A DNA stretch of 64,000 bases from Sphingorhabdus sp. EL138. Its GTDB lineage: Bacteria > Pseudomonadota > Alphaproteobacteria > Sphingomonadales > Sphingomonadaceae. Of the stretch, positions 10,771 through 20,956 are shown in pieces. Under the pieces are notes generated by a model. That model was not told the origin of the DNA. It saw only the letters and a list, made by a program, of their open reading frames with translations, and did no database searches. Made by a program: the position numbers and the translations under genes. The stretch covers positions 1 through 64,000 of the forward strand of contig NZ_CAMDCK010000005.1 in assembly GCF_945890115.1 (NCBI RefSeq), given 5' to 3'. The stretch's first letter is position 1. Each line of letters begins with the position of its first letter.

Positions 10771-10798
10771 AGATAGGGTGTTTTTATGACAGGTCAAG
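10771..10798 (-). promoter_or_regulatory. Predicted sigma-70 type promoter of groESL
   Basis: Reading the minus strand, CTTGAC (complement of 10793-10798) and CTATCT (complement of 10771-10776) are separated by 16 bases. This resembles the alphaproteobacterial housekeeping form CTTGAC/CTATAT. The CIRCE operator follows immediately, where a transcription start would be expected. Confidence 0.5.
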
Positions 10799-10865
10799 GA
10801 CTCGGGGTGCGAATTTTTTGATGCGCTTTTGCTGTTTTTTGATCGTTTTTGATATTTTCAATATT

Positions 10866-10936
10866 GTCACACCCGACTTGATCGGGGGTCCATGGTCTAA
10901 CGGTCAGTCCATGGATCCCCGCTTTCGCGGGGATGA
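10866..10936. repeat. Family D palindromic repeat
   Basis: GTCACACCCGACTTGATCGG, a GGTCCATGG block, a short centre, then CCATGGATCCCC, a CTTTCG turn and GGGGATGAC. It is an intergenic palindrome of a kind I recognise from many alphaproteobacteria. Together with the family C copy that follows, it explains most of the 386-base gene-free stretch between groES and hisF; the rest shows nothing more than the CIRCE/promoter region. Confidence 0.6.
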
Positions 10937-10983
10937 CAAGCAGGGAATAGACCGGGTCACGCAACCGGCTAAACATCTTTTAT

Positions 10984-11045
10984 GTCTTCGTGCCTTTGTG
11001 CGAACCAAAAAGCGCGAAGATTCGCATAAAGACGCAAAGAATTAA
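10984..11045. repeat. Family C repeat, copy 1 (3' of hisF)
   Basis: A left arm reading TCTTCGTGCCTTTGTGCGAA is followed after a short loop by TTCGCATAAAGACGCAAAGA, which is its imperfect inverse. It lies directly after the hisF stop on the minus strand. Related copies are at 12561-12622 and 19271-19333. Confidence 0.65.
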
Positions 11046-11049
11046 GGCG

Positions 11050-11823
11050 CTAACTAACGCTATTAGTCATCCGCGCAGGCAGTCCCGCCGCCCGCAGCGC
11101 CGCATGGGCATCGGCGATGCTATATTGGCCGAAATGGAATATCGATGCCGCCAGAACTGCGCTGGCATGGCCTTCGCGCACGCCAGCGACCAGATGGTCG
11201 AGATTACCAACACCGCCGCTGGCCACCACGGGGATGTTGACCACATCGGCAATCGCGCGGGTGAGTGCAAGGTCATAACCGTCGCGCGTGCCGTCGCGGT
11301 CCATGCTCGTTACCAGCAATTCGCCCGCACCGAGTTCAGCGAGCTTCACCGCATGTTCCAATGCATCGATGCCCGTCGGATTGCGGCCGCCATGGGTGAA
11401 GATTTCCCATCTATCGCCCGTCCGCCGCGCATCCACCGACGCCACCACGCATTGGCTGCCAAAACGTGCGGCGATATCCGCGACTACCTCTGGCCGCGCG
11501 ACGGCGGCGCTGTTGACCGCGACCTTGTCTGCGCCTGCCAACAATAACGCCCGCGCATCGTCTGCACTACGCACGCCGCCGCCGACGGTCAGCGGCATGA
11601 AGCATACTTCCGCCGTGCGCCGGACCACATCAATGATCGTGCCGCGCCCTTCATGGCTTGCGCCGATGTCCAAGAAACATAGCTCATCCGCGCCCGCTGC
11701 ATCATAAGCTTGTGCTTGCTCCACCGGATCGCCGGCATCGCGCAGGTCAACAAAATTGACGCCCTTGACCACGCGGCCATTGGATACGTCGAGACAGGGG
11801 ATGACGCGAACGCGAACGGTCAC
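11050..11823 (-). CDS. hisF: Imidazole glycerol phosphate synthase, cyclase subunit HisF
   Basis: The 257-residue (beta-alpha)8 barrel makes imidazole glycerol phosphate and AICAR from PRFAR with ammonia from HisH. The catalytic aspartates are in [16 protein letters not shown] (residue 11) and VASVDARR (about residue 130). The phosphate loops GGGVRS and ASGGVGN are intact. It overlaps hisA by 4 bases and is the last gene of hisB-hisH-hisA-hisF in this window; a family C palindrome follows its stop. Confidence 0.96.
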   Translation of the reverse strand: MTVRVRVIPCLDVSNGRVVKGVNFVDLRDAGDPVEQAQAYDAAGADELCFLDIGASHEGRGTIIDVVRRTAEVCFMPLTVGGGVRSADDARALLLAGADKVAVNSAAVARPEVVADIAARFGSQCVVASVDARRTGDRWEIFTHGGRNPTGIDALEHAVKLAELGAGELLVTSMDRDGTRDGYDLALTRAIADVVNIPVVASGGVGNLDHLVAGVREGHASAVLAASIFHFGQYSIADAHAALRAAGLPARMTNSVS

Positions 11824-12548
11824 GCGCGCTCCGCCACTTTAATCGCCGTCGCCAGATCCAACCGCCCGTCATAAATCGCACGGCCCGTAATCACGCCTTC
11901 AATGCCGTCCTTGGCATGCAGCGCGAGCATGTGGATATCATCAATACCCTTCACCCCGCCGCTAGCGATCACCGGAATGTTCACCCGCCGCGCCAGATCA
12001 ACCGTCGCGTCGATATTGCAACCGGTCAGCATCCCGTCGCGGCCAACATCAGTGAATAGGATCGACGCAACACCCGCATCCTCAAACCGGCGCGCCAGAT
12101 CAATCACGGGCATGTCGGATTTTTCGGCCCAGCCCTCAGTCGCGACAAAGCCATCACGCGCGTCAACGGCAACGACAATGCCGTCTGTAAATTCGCGCGC
12201 CATGTCCTTCACAAATGCCGGGTTTTTGAGCGCCGCCGTGCCAATAACCAGCCGCGCCACGCCCATGTCGAACCAGCGCTCCACCGTCTGCGCATTGCGA
12301 ATACCGCCGCCCAATTGGATATAACCGGGGAAATTTTCGATAATGCCCTCTACCGCTTCAGCATTTTCAGGCCGTCCGGCAAATGCACCATCGAGATCGA
12401 CCACATGCAGAAATTGCGCGCCTTGTTCGGCAAACAGCATCGCCTGCGCCGCCGGATCATCGGCATAGACCGTCGCGCGGTTCATATCGCCCTCGGCCAA
12501 GCGCACAACTTCGCCACCCTTCAGATCAATCGCGGGGAAGACTATCAT
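11820..12548 (-). CDS. hisA: Phosphoribosylformimino-AICAR isomerase HisA
   Basis: The 242-residue barrel isomerises ProFAR to PRFAR, the substrate of HisHF. The first catalytic aspartate is in [14 protein letters not shown] and the second in [10 protein letters not shown]. Both family phosphate motifs (LGGGIRN and ASGGVKG) are present. Its end overlaps hisF, so the two should be translated together. A 94-base gap with a family C repeat separates it from hisH. Confidence 0.96.
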   Translation of the reverse strand: MIVFPAIDLKGGEVVRLAEGDMNRATVYADDPAAQAMLFAEQGAQFLHVVDLDGAFAGRPENAEAVEGIIENFPGYIQLGGGIRNAQTVERWFDMGVARLVIGTAALKNPAFVKDMAREFTDGIVVAVDARDGFVATEGWAEKSDMPVIDLARRFEDAGVASILFTDVGRDGMLTGCNIDATVDLARRVNIPVIASGGVKGIDDIHMLALHAKDGIEGVITGRAIYDGRLDLATAIKVAERA

Positions 12549-12560
12549 GCAAAATACTCT

Positions 12561-12622
12561 CTTCTTTGTGTCTTTGCGTCTTTACGTGATAAAATTTGTT
12601 CGCACAAAGGCACAAAGACAGG
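12561..12622. repeat. Family C repeat, copy 2 (between hisH and hisA)
   Basis: CTTTGTGTCTTTGCGTCTTT on the left and TTCGCACAAAGGCACAAAGA on the right form an imperfect inverted repeat. It sits 20 bases after the hisH stop on the minus strand, inside the his operon, so it would be transcribed in the his mRNA. Confidence 0.65.
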
Positions 12623-12642
12623 AAGATGTTTGCGCGTTTTGA

Positions 12643-13254
12643 TCATGGCATCCATTCCAGAAAATGTTTCAGGAAATTGATGCCATAAGCCTGGCTTTTC
12701 TCAGGGTGAAACTGAACGCCCATGATATTGTCACGGCCCACAGCAGCAACCAATGCGCCACCATGATCGGTTGTCGCCAACACATCGGCGGTGTCCGCTG
12801 CGTCAAAGTGATAGCCATGCAGGAAATAAGCTTCGCCACGCTCTATCAAAGGCGCGCCGTCCGCCGGCACGACATCATTCCAGCCCATATGCGGGATTTT
12901 CAAGTCCGCCGCTGGCGCAATCGCGCGCACCGTTCCAGCAATCCAACCCAGCCCACGCGTGCTTCCATGCTCAACGCCTTCATCGGCAAGCAATTGCATA
13001 CCGACGCAAATGCCAAGAAAAGGCGCGGCTTCCACCCGAACGCGCTGCTCCATCGCGGCGGTCATGCCATCAATGGCGGACAAGGCCTCCATACAATGCG
13101 CAAAGGCGCCTACGCCGGGCAGAACGATACGGTCAGCCTTGGCAACGATAGCGGGATCAGCGGTCACGCGAATGTCGCCTGCGCCCGCCGCCATCAACGC
13201 ATTATGCACCGAATGCAGATTGCCCGCGCCATAATCAATCAGCGCAAGTGACAC
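12643..13254 (-). CDS. hisH: Imidazole glycerol phosphate synthase, glutaminase subunit HisH
   Basis: The 203-residue class I glutamine amidotransferase supplies ammonia to HisF. The nucleophile is the cysteine in LGICVGMQLL, and the His-Glu pair is in GVQFHPEKS. The N-terminal IDYGAGNLHSV is typical. It starts 3 bases after hisB ends, with CACTTG-type coding immediately following the ATG. Both HisH and HisF are intact, so ammonia channelling should be functional. Confidence 0.96.
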   Translation of the reverse strand: MSLALIDYGAGNLHSVHNALMAAGAGDIRVTADPAIVAKADRIVLPGVGAFAHCMEALSAIDGMTAAMEQRVRVEAAPFLGICVGMQLLADEGVEHGSTRGLGWIAGTVRAIAPAADLKIPHMGWNDVVPADGAPLIERGEAYFLHGYHFDAADTADVLATTDHGGALVAAVGRDNIMGVQFHPEKSQAYGINFLKHFLEWMP

Positions 13255-13257
13255 GGC

Positions 13258-13845
13258 CTACAACGTCCCCTTAGTAGACGGAATCGCATCCGCTTTGCGC
13301 GGGTCGATCTCAACCGCTTGCCGCAAAGCGCGGGCCAAAGCCTTATAACAGCTTTCCACAATATGATGGTTGTTCGAACCATATAGATTTTCGACATGCA
13401 ACGTTATGCCTGCGCTGGTCGCGAAGCTGTGGAACCAATGTTCGATCAGCTCCGTATCCCATTCACCCAAGCGCGGCATACCCAGCGACACTTTCCACAC
13501 AAAATAAGGCCGTCCCGAAATGTCGAGCGCGCACCGCGTCAACGTCTCGTCCATCGGCGCATAAGCTGTGCCATAACGGGTAATGCCGCGCTTATCGCTT
13601 AATGCCTGCAACACTGCCTCGCCAATGGCGATGCCGGTATCTTCGGTCGTATGATGCTGGTCGATATGCAGGTCGCCTATCGCCTTGACCTTCAAATCGA
13701 TAAGCGAATGGCGCGACAATTGCTCCAGCATATGGTCCAGAAAGCCAATGCCTGTGGACACGTCATACACACCACTGCCGTCGAGGTTGACCTCAACATC
13801 AATGGACGTTTCGTTCGTCTTGCGACTGATAGAGCCTGTACGCAT
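13258..13845 (-). CDS. hisB: Imidazoleglycerol-phosphate dehydratase HisB
   Basis: The 195-residue monofunctional dehydratase carries the two manganese-binding repeats: [12 protein letters not shown] with [15 protein letters not shown], and the matching EHWFHSF with [10 protein letters not shown]. It removes water from imidazole glycerol phosphate. It is the first of four his genes on this strand and is divergent from sspB, leaving 93 bases for both promoters. Confidence 0.96.
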   Translation of the reverse strand: MRTGSISRKTNETSIDVEVNLDGSGVYDVSTGIGFLDHMLEQLSRHSLIDLKVKAIGDLHIDQHHTTEDTGIAIGEAVLQALSDKRGITRYGTAYAPMDETLTRCALDISGRPYFVWKVSLGMPRLGEWDTELIEHWFHSFATSAGITLHVENLYGSNNHHIVESCYKALARALRQAVEIDPRKADAIPSTKGTL

Positions 13846-13938
13846 GGCCGCCGATATAGCCGCCTACGCGCATTTGGCAAGTTGGCTTACGGCAATAAGC
13901 GTCTTGATTTCGGGCTCTCGGCGGTCCACCTAGCGGTG

Positions 13939-14411
13939 ATGACCGAAGAGCATGTTGATAGCCTGATTCCTTATGATGATGTTGTGCAAGAAGCATTGCG
14001 CGCCGTGGTGGGCCGCGTGCTCGGCAATGTCGCCCGCGATGGCCTACCTGGCGACCATCATTTTTACATCACTTTCAAGACTCAAGCCCCTGGCGTTTCC
14101 ATCCCGCAACATCTGCATGAACGCTTCCCTGACGAGATGACCATTGTGCTCCAGCACAAATATTGGGACCTGAAGGTGGAGGCCGAGCATTTCGAAGTTG
14201 GCCTGTCTTTCAGCCAGATCCCGTCGCATCTGTTCATCCCTTATTCCGCGATCACCGCCTTTGTCGACCCAGCGGTGGACTTCGCGCTGCAATTCCATGT
14301 AGACGCAGGCGACGGCGCACCCGAACCGCATGAAGAAGCCGGCAATGACGGCCCCTCCGCCGTCGTCGAAGACGGCTCCAACGTCGTCAGCGTGGACTTC
14401 GGCCGGAAAAA

Positions 14412-14415
<4 letters not shown>
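13939..14415 (+). CDS. sspB: SspB-type ClpXP adaptor
   Basis: The 158-residue protein belongs to the SspB family that delivers ssrA-tagged proteins to ClpXP. The folded domain covers about residues 10-115 (YDDVVQEALRAVVGRVL at the start and FSQIPSHLFIPYSAI later). It ends with an acidic, flexible linker and a conserved NVVSVDFGRKK tail, which is where ClpX binds in this family. The ATG at 13939 is chosen because it gives the standard N-terminus. Its stop overlaps the fumC start (GTGA). Confidence 0.9.
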
Positions 14416-15803
<1,388 letters not shown>

Positions 15804-15813
15804 GGCATTGCAG

Positions 15814-15894
15814 CGTCATGCTGAACTTGTTTCAGCATCTTAGTTTTTTGACGGTGGCGATTTAAGTAAGATCCTGAAACAAGTTCAGGATGAC
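15814..15894. repeat. Family A element 3' of fumC
   Basis: Left arm CGTCATGCTGAAC...CAGCATC, an AT-rich spacer, then right arm GATCCTGAAAC...CAGGATGAC. Both arms fold into hairpins. It fills the fumC-to-15922 gap. Confidence 0.88.
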
Positions 15895-15921
15895 AACATT
15901 TAAGGGATATGGACACAGAAT

Positions 15922-16116
15922 ATGCTGAAATCCATTGCAGGGGCCGTTATCGGCGAAATCATCGGGCGCAAGCAAGGTCATGGTTTGCTGGGCGCGGGCA
16001 TTGGTCTGGTCGCCACACGGCTAGCCACCCGCTCTATTCCCGGCCTTTTGCTGGTCGGTGGCGCGATTGTGGCCAAAACCATCTATGACAAAAGCAAAGA
16101 GCGTAAGGACGGCTAA
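15922..16116 (+). CDS. Small Gly/Ala-rich membrane-type protein, unknown function
   Basis: The 64-residue product has two hydrophobic glycine-rich stretches (AGAVIGEIIGR and SIPGLLLVGGAIVAKTI) joined by a short loop, and ends in a charged YDKSKERKDG tail. It could be a double-pass or peripheral membrane protein. AAGGG lies upstream at a usable distance. I do not recognise a named family. It is close to gmk but has no clear functional link. Confidence 0.6.
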   Translation: MLKSIAGAVIGEIIGRKQGHGLLGAGIGLVATRLATRSIPGLLLVGGAIVAKTIYDKSKERKDG

Positions 16117-16184
16117 CCCGCTTTCGCCGTCCACGCTTGCGCTTCCCTCTTGACGCCGCCCTGCCCTTTCGCGCAGTAGCGGCT

Positions 16185-16838
16185 ATGGCCCATAATGAAA
16201 TCCATAAGCCCTATGAATTGGAGCGCCGAGGCCTCCTGTTCGTCCTTTCGTCGCCCTCTGGCGCTGGCAAATCCACGCTTTCGCGCATGTTGCTGGATGC
16301 GGATGAGAAGATCGCATTGTCGGTATCCTACACAACCCGTCCCCCCCGACCCGGCGAGATTGAAGGTGTGCATTATCATTTCACCGATGTCGCCACATTC
16401 AAGCAAATGGCCGCTGACGGTGAATTTCTGGAATGGGCGCATGTCTTTGGCAACCGGTACGGCACGCCCAAAGGCCCCGTTGAGGAAAAGCTTGCGGCCG
16501 GTTGCGATGTCCTGTTCGACATTGACTGGCAAGGGGCGCAACAATTATATCAAGAGGCTGGACCGGATGTCGTCCGTGTATTCATCTTGCCGCCATCGAT
16601 TGACGAGCTGGAGCGCCGGTTATTTAGCCGCGCGCAGGACAGTGAAGCCGTAATTTCCGACCGAATGAGCCGCGCAAAGGCGGAAATCGGGCATTGGGAT
16701 GGCTATGACTATGTCCTCATCAATGATGATGTGCAGGCCTGTTTTGAAAAAGTGCGGCAGATACTCGCCGCCGAACGCATGAAACGACGGCGGCAAAAGG
16801 GCCTGATCGGCTTCGTGCGCGATCTTGCGGCGTCTTAA
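16185..16838 (+). CDS. gmk: Guanylate kinase
   Basis: The 217-residue enzyme phosphorylates GMP to GDP. The P-loop SSPSGAGKST is near residues 19-28, the GMP-binding SVSYTTRPPRPGE and GVHYHF motifs follow, and FDIDWQGA and the RMSRAKAEI lid are intact. The start at 16185 gives the usual short N-terminus; no strong ribosome site is visible, and an upstream in-frame ATG at 16137 has no family character. Confidence 0.95.
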   Translation: MAHNEIHKPYELERRGLLFVLSSPSGAGKSTLSRMLLDADEKIALSVSYTTRPPRPGEIEGVHYHFTDVATFKQMAADGEFLEWAHVFGNRYGTPKGPVEEKLAAGCDVLFDIDWQGAQQLYQEAGPDVVRVFILPPSIDELERRLFSRAQDSEAVISDRMSRAKAEIGHWDGYDYVLINDDVQACFEKVRQILAAERMKRRRQKGLIGFVRDLAAS

Positions 16839-16847
16839 AGCGGCGTC

Positions 16848-17324
16848 TTAAGCAAAGCCCGCCAACAACACAGTCAATCCGCCCAGCCCAATCGACAAAT
16901 GCCAGCGCAGCTTCATCCAGCCAGCGGGCAAGGCGCAACGCACCGCCAGCCAGCGGTCCCCCAAGGGCGATAGCAGCAAGAAAAAGCCAAGCCACGCCAA
17001 GGACGGGCCGGGCCAAGACAGCCCCCATATCCAAGGCACATAAGTGGCGAGCGCCAGCAAGCTGGGTGCAACGGCAAGCGCGAATATGGCATTGGCTGAC
17101 GCATCATCTTTGCGCGTGGTCGCGCCAAGCGCCCACCACATGCCGCCGATGAAGCTGAAGATAAATGCGGCATAGCCATACGCCAAGGCAAGGCCAGTCC
17201 ATTGATATTCGGAACCCGATAGCACCATGATGGCGGCAATGACCTGCGGCAATAATCCGGCATAGCCCGCGACAAAGGCGGCCTTTGGAATAGGGTGGAG
17301 TGTAAATGTCGCGCTGTCTGCCAT
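16848..17324 (-). CDS. DUF3429 family membrane protein
   Basis: The 158-residue protein has about five hydrophobic segments and the family pattern GGMWWALGA, with conserved WxW-type aromatic residues near membrane edges. It is an inner-membrane protein of unknown function. It ends 9 bases from the gmk stop in convergent orientation. A gap of 73 bases separates it from atp12 on the same strand. Confidence 0.75.
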   Translation of the reverse strand: MADSATFTLHPIPKAAFVAGYAGLLPQVIAAIMVLSGSEYQWTGLALAYGYAAFIFSFIGGMWWALGATTRKDDASANAIFALAVAPSLLALATYVPWIWGLSWPGPSLAWLGFFLLLSPLGDRWLAVRCALPAGWMKLRWHLSIGLGGLTVLLAGFA

Positions 17325-17397
17325 GACTATAATCCTTGTCTGCGCCGGCTCACTGCCCGCTCTTTTCGTTCCCGACGAGATGGGTTTTCACCTATGT

Positions 17398-18093
17398 TCA
17401 GGGCGCCAGCAGGTCGAGAAAGCGCGCAGCCGCCATAAATTCGCCTGCGCGGTCGCTGCGGTTTTTTTGCGCCCAATGGTCAGCGCCCCATAAGTCTTCC
17501 TGCCACAGTTCATCAAGGCAGGCGGCGTTCCATATGTCTTCGGGTGTGCCGGCGCGTTCGATCACCGCCAAGCTTGCAACGAGTGACCCCGACAAATGCG
17601 CAAGCTTCGCCATGGCGGCCAGTTCAAATGCCCCGCGTGCGGCGACCACCCCGCGCAATGTTTCCAGCGTTGCGGCGGGTTGCGGCTGGTGCATGATGCC
17701 TTCGACAATTACGAAGCTGATGTCATAGCGCGCTTTCGCCCAATCCAGCCAAGGGTCCCAAACTTGGGCCTGCCGTTCGGCCAAAGCTTCGCCAGCCGCC
17801 GCGCGATAGCAGAAAAGGTCGGTCTCTCCATAAGCGGCGATGGCGGCGGCAAAGCCCGCATGATCCGGCGCAATTCGGTCAATGGCGGCATTGGCAAAGC
17901 CCGTCACCGGCATCACTATCGGGTTGAGCGTTTTTTCCACGGCTTCCCATTCCGCCACCACCGCATCCGCCATTTTCTGCGTCGGCAGCGCGAGTGCATT
18001 GCCCGTTGGTGTCTTTACCGGACGCCCGTCGAGGCGGACAGCCTGACCCATTGGCGTGGATTCAAGTGTAACCTCTTTCCAAAACCGCCTCAT
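17398..18093 (-). CDS. ATP12 family F1-ATPase assembly chaperone
   Basis: The 231-residue protein matches the ATP12 family, which in mitochondria escorts the F1 alpha subunit and is kept in many alphaproteobacteria. Family hallmarks visible are RRFWKEVTLE at the start, GRPVKTPTGNALALPT, and the ETDLFCYRA segment. Its ATG overlaps the stop of the small membrane protein upstream by 4 bases. The role in this organism is inferred from the family. Confidence 0.88.
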   Translation of the reverse strand: MRRFWKEVTLESTPMGQAVRLDGRPVKTPTGNALALPTQKMADAVVAEWEAVEKTLNPIVMPVTGFANAAIDRIAPDHAGFAAAIAAYGETDLFCYRAAAGEALAERQAQVWDPWLDWAKARYDISFVIVEGIMHQPQPAATLETLRGVVAARGAFELAAMAKLAHLSGSLVASLAVIERAGTPEDIWNAACLDELWQEDLWGADHWAQKNRSDRAGEFMAAARFLDLLAP

Positions 18094-18329
18094 GAATCAG
18101 GCTTACTTTTCCATCTTTTGGACAGGAATACAGGCACGAGGAGAAAGTTGAGCATGCCGACCAGAAACAGCAGATATCCACCCGCCTTGGGGATTCCAAA
18201 CCCGCCACGTGCAATGACGGCAAGGCCCAGCACCAACATGATGGCGCCTATAATCCTACACAGGTTGATGACCAAAAAGCGATATTGCGCCTGCATTTCT
18301 GCGCGGGCCTTGTCATCGATTGGCGTCAT
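18090..18329 (-). CDS. Small two-helix membrane protein
   Basis: The 79-residue product has two strong membrane segments (LCRIIGAIMLVLGLAVIA and GYLLFLVGMLNFLLVPVFL) and a basic C-terminus. It overlaps the HAD gene before it and atp12 after it by 4 bases each (ATGA), so all three are translated as a unit. The ATG at 18329 is preferred over earlier in-frame starts because of this overlap. Function unknown. Confidence 0.75.
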   Translation of the reverse strand: MTPIDDKARAEMQAQYRFLVINLCRIIGAIMLVLGLAVIARGGFGIPKAGGYLLFLVGMLNFLLVPVFLSKRWKSKPDS

Positions 18330-18997
18330 GCAAAATCCTTTAGATAGGCGTTCAGATCGTCCATGCTTTCGGCGATATAGTCTGCCCCTGCTTCGCGCAA
18401 CTCCGCAACGCTGTGATAGCCCCAATTGACGCCCACGGTCCGTGTTCCGGCCGCGCGGCCCATATGAATATCATATACCGTATCGCCGATAACGACCGCA
18501 TCGCCTGCATCCGCGCCCGCATCGGCCAGTGCCTGATACACCATCGACGGATGCGGTTTGGATGGGTGACGGTCCGCGGTTTGCAATGTGACAAACAGAC
18601 CCTTGATCGCATGATGGTCCAAACACCGGATCAGCCCGCGGTCGGACTTGCCCGTCGCCACACCCAACAGCCATCCATTTTCGTCCAGTTCGGACAATAA
18701 TGCGTCCATGCCGTCATATAAGGGTTCGTCCACCAAGCCATTATTGCGCAAGGTCAGGAACGCGGCCCTGTAATGCTCGGCCAGATCATGATGGGTTTTG
18801 TCATCGGCATCCGGCAACAATATCCGCATCGATTCCACTAAAGACAGCCCAACTACGCGGCGTATATCATGCCGCAGCGGTGGCCGCAGCCCCGCGCCTT
18901 CAAACGCATGCTCCATCGCCATACAGATATTGGCTTGGCTATCGACAAGCGTCCCGTCGCAATCAAATATGGCAAGGCGTGTGCGCGATTTGATCAC
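18326..18997 (-). CDS. HAD-family phosphatase (phosphoglycolate phosphatase-like)
   Basis: The 223-residue protein is a class IA HAD hydrolase. Motif I is IFDCDGTLVDS with the nucleophilic Asp, motif II is GVATGKS, and motif IV is VVIGDTVYDIHMGRAAG. Homologues include phosphoglycolate phosphatase and pyrophosphatase PpaX-like enzymes; the substrate is not defined. It is the first gene of a three-gene set ending in atp12. Confidence 0.85.
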   Translation of the reverse strand: MIKSRTRLAIFDCDGTLVDSQANICMAMEHAFEGAGLRPPLRHDIRRVVGLSLVESMRILLPDADDKTHHDLAEHYRAAFLTLRNNGLVDEPLYDGMDALLSELDENGWLLGVATGKSDRGLIRCLDHHAIKGLFVTLQTADRHPSKPHPSMVYQALADAGADAGDAVVIGDTVYDIHMGRAAGTRTVGVNWGYHSVAELREAGADYIAESMDDLNAYLKDFA

Positions 18998-19080
18998 TAA
19001 CTGGGCTCCCCGTCATACTAAACTCTTACCCGACCTTCCGAACAATTACCATCGGCACGTCAACAATTACCATCGTTACC

Positions 19081-19140
19081 CTAAAGCCTTACCCGTCACC
19101 CTGAAACCCCAACCGTCACCCTGAAACCCCAACCGTCACC
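19081..19140. repeat. 20-base tandem repeat made of family A half-arms
   Basis: The unit CTGAAACCCCAACCGTCACC occurs twice in a row at 19101-19140, preceded by ACCCGTCACC and followed by the next family A arm. The gene-free stretch 18998-19337 is made of this decayed array, the family A element at 19134-19223 and the family C element at 19271-19333; nothing else is visible there. Confidence 0.8.
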
Positions 19141-19223
19141 CTGAACTTGTTTCAGGGTCCATTTCTCCACCACAACTGCCAGTCGTATGGCGCGATAGAC
19201 CCTGAACCAAGTTCAGGGTGACG
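19134..19223. repeat. Family A element between rluC-like gene and HAD gene
   Basis: Left arm CGTCACCCTGAAC...CAGGGTC and right arm GACCCTGAACC...CAGGGTGACG, with a 40-base spacer starting CATTTCTCC. It is a complete bipartite copy with few arm changes. Confidence 0.88.
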
Positions 19224-19270
19224 AAAAGGAGGAAGTCATCAGCATAACGATAGGAGGCGGTATAAAGCGA

Positions 19271-19333
19271 CATCTTCGTGTCTTCGTGCGAACCAAAAAA
19301 GCAAGAGGGTTCGCACAAAGACATAAAGACGTA
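19271..19333. repeat. Family C repeat, copy 3 (3' of the pseudouridine synthase)
   Basis: ATCTTCGTGTCTTCGTGCGA on the left and TTCGCACAAAGACATAAAGA on the right make an inverted repeat ending 5 bases after the rluC-like stop on the minus strand. The position just 3' of a gene is the same as for the other two copies. Confidence 0.65.
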
Positions 19334-19337
19334 AAAC

Positions 19338-20582
19338 CTATTTCTTCCCAGCAGGCTTCTTCACAGGTGCCCTTTTCGCAGGCGCTTTCCCCGTTACCGC
19401 CTTCTTAATCACCGGCTTCTTCGCCGCGATTTTTTTGCCAGCGGCCATTTGGCTGCGCTTATTATCCTTGGGCTTGTCGGACACCGATCCACGCGAGCGG
19501 CGTTCGCCCTTGCGTTCTTTGCGCGCTGACTTGGCGATATTGGCGGCAACGCGCTTTTTGCCCTCGGCAGTTTCGCTGAACTTCGGCGCATCCAAAACCA
19601 AAGCATCGCCCATTTCAATATCAAAGCCCAAATCGTCAAAGCTGGCCTTCATATGCGGGGGCAAATCGGCGCGGACGTCGATTTGATGGCCGGCAGGATG
19701 GTCAATCCGGATGCGGCGGGCGTGGAGATGCATTTTACGGCTAATCGTACCGGTCAGAAACGCCTCCTTGCCGCCATATTTGCCGTCGCCAACAATCGGG
19801 TGGCCAATGGCGGCCATATGCACGCGCAACTGGTGCGTGCGGCCGGTATAAGGCTGCAATTCGACCCAGGCTGTTGCGTTGCCTGCCCGTTCAACAATGC
19901 GATAGCGGGTGCGCGCCGATTGCCCGTCTTTTTCATCGACATGCATTTTTTCGCCGCCGCTACCGGGTTGCTTGCCTATCGGCAGGTCAATGAAACCATC
20001 GGCAATGTCGGGCACGCCGACGACCAAAGCCCAATATACCTTGCGCGCGGTGCGCGATGAAAATGCCTTGGCAAAATGCCCCGCCGACCGCGATGTCCGC
20101 GCCAGCAATAACGCGCCCGATGTGTCCTTGTCCAAACGGTGGACAAGCTTTGGCCGGTTATCGAGCTCAAAACCCAAGGCATCGAGCAAGCCGTCGACAT
20201 GGTTCTCGGTCTTGGTTCCGCCCTGCGTCGCAAGGCCGGCTGGCTTGTTAATCACCAACGCTGCATCATCCTTGTGGATGACCATGCTCAGCGCGAATTC
20301 CATTTCGTCTTCGGTCAACTCACTGCGCTTACGCACGGGCCGCGCGCTTGAGGATGCAGACGTATCCGCAGGCGGCACGCGCAATGTCTGCCCAGCCAGC
20401 AACCGGTCTCCGGGCGTTGCCCGCTTACTATCGACGCGCAATTGCCCCGTACGCGCCCAGCGCGACACGATGTTGAACGATGCATCGGGCAAGTGCCGCT
20501 TGAACCATCGGTCCAATCTTATGCCATCATCATCGGGGGCGACGACAAATTGCCGTATGCCCTTATCGTCATTTTTGCTCAT
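19338..20582 (-). CDS. RluA-family 23S rRNA pseudouridine synthase with a basic tail
   Basis: The 414-residue enzyme has an N-terminal S4 RNA-binding domain (IRLDRWFKRHLPD) and the RluA catalytic domain with the active-site Asp in HRLDKDTSG. GRTHQLRVHMAAIGHPIVGD is also intact. It resembles RluC, but RluD or another target cannot be excluded. The last 90 or so residues are Lys/Ala/Arg-rich with repeated AKK, KKP and KAP units, like a histone H1 tail, and may add RNA affinity. The start at 20582 overlaps the crcB stop by 4 bases. Confidence 0.88.
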   Translation of the reverse strand: MSKNDDKGIRQFVVAPDDDGIRLDRWFKRHLPDASFNIVSRWARTGQLRVDSKRATPGDRLLAGQTLRVPPADTSASSSARPVRKRSELTEDEMEFALSMVIHKDDAALVINKPAGLATQGGTKTENHVDGLLDALGFELDNRPKLVHRLDKDTSGALLLARTSRSAGHFAKAFSSRTARKVYWALVVGVPDIADGFIDLPIGKQPGSGGEKMHVDEKDGQSARTRYRIVERAGNATAWVELQPYTGRTHQLRVHMAAIGHPIVGDGKYGGKEAFLTGTISRKMHLHARRIRIDHPAGHQIDVRADLPPHMKASFDDLGFDIEMGDALVLDAPKFSETAEGKKRVAANIAKSARKERKGERRSRGSVSDKPKDNKRSQMAAGKKIAAKKPVIKKAVTGKAPAKRAPVKKPAGKK

Positions 20583-20956
20583 GCCCAAATTGCCTTTGCT
20601 ATCACCATACCGGCGAAAATTGCGCCAAGCGCCAATGTTACCGACACCAGCGCATATATTGCCGCCATGCCCATTTGCCCGCGTTGCACCATCTGCGCCA
20701 TTTCAAGGCTGAAGGCGCTAAATGTCGTAAACCCGCCCAACACGCCAACGCCCAGAAACAGCCGCAATGGTTCCGCCGCATTGTCCCCGCGCAGTAACCA
20801 GTTTGCCAATATACCCATGCACAGCCCGCCCACGACATTGGCCGCAAAGGTTGGCCATGGCCAGCCAGCAGCGCCGACGGGCAAGGCGCGGGACAGGCCA
20901 TAACGCATGGCTGCGCCTATGGCTCCGCCCGACATGACAAGGATGATGGGGTTCAT
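20579..20956 (-). CDS. crcB: Fluoride channel CrcB (Fluc)
   Basis: The 125-residue, four-helix membrane protein matches Fluc channels, which work as antiparallel dimers to expel fluoride. GGAIGAAMRYGLS at the start and GGFTTFSAFSLE in helix 3 are the family signatures. The ATG at 20956 is preferred to a longer form because it begins directly at the first helix. I looked upstream for a fluoride riboswitch and did not find a convincing one. Confidence 0.92.
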   Translation of the reverse strand: MNPIILVMSGGAIGAAMRYGLSRALPVGAAGWPWPTFAANVVGGLCMGILANWLLRGDNAAEPLRLFLGVGVLGGFTTFSAFSLEMAQMVQRGQMGMAAIYALVSVTLALGAIFAGMVIAKAIWA

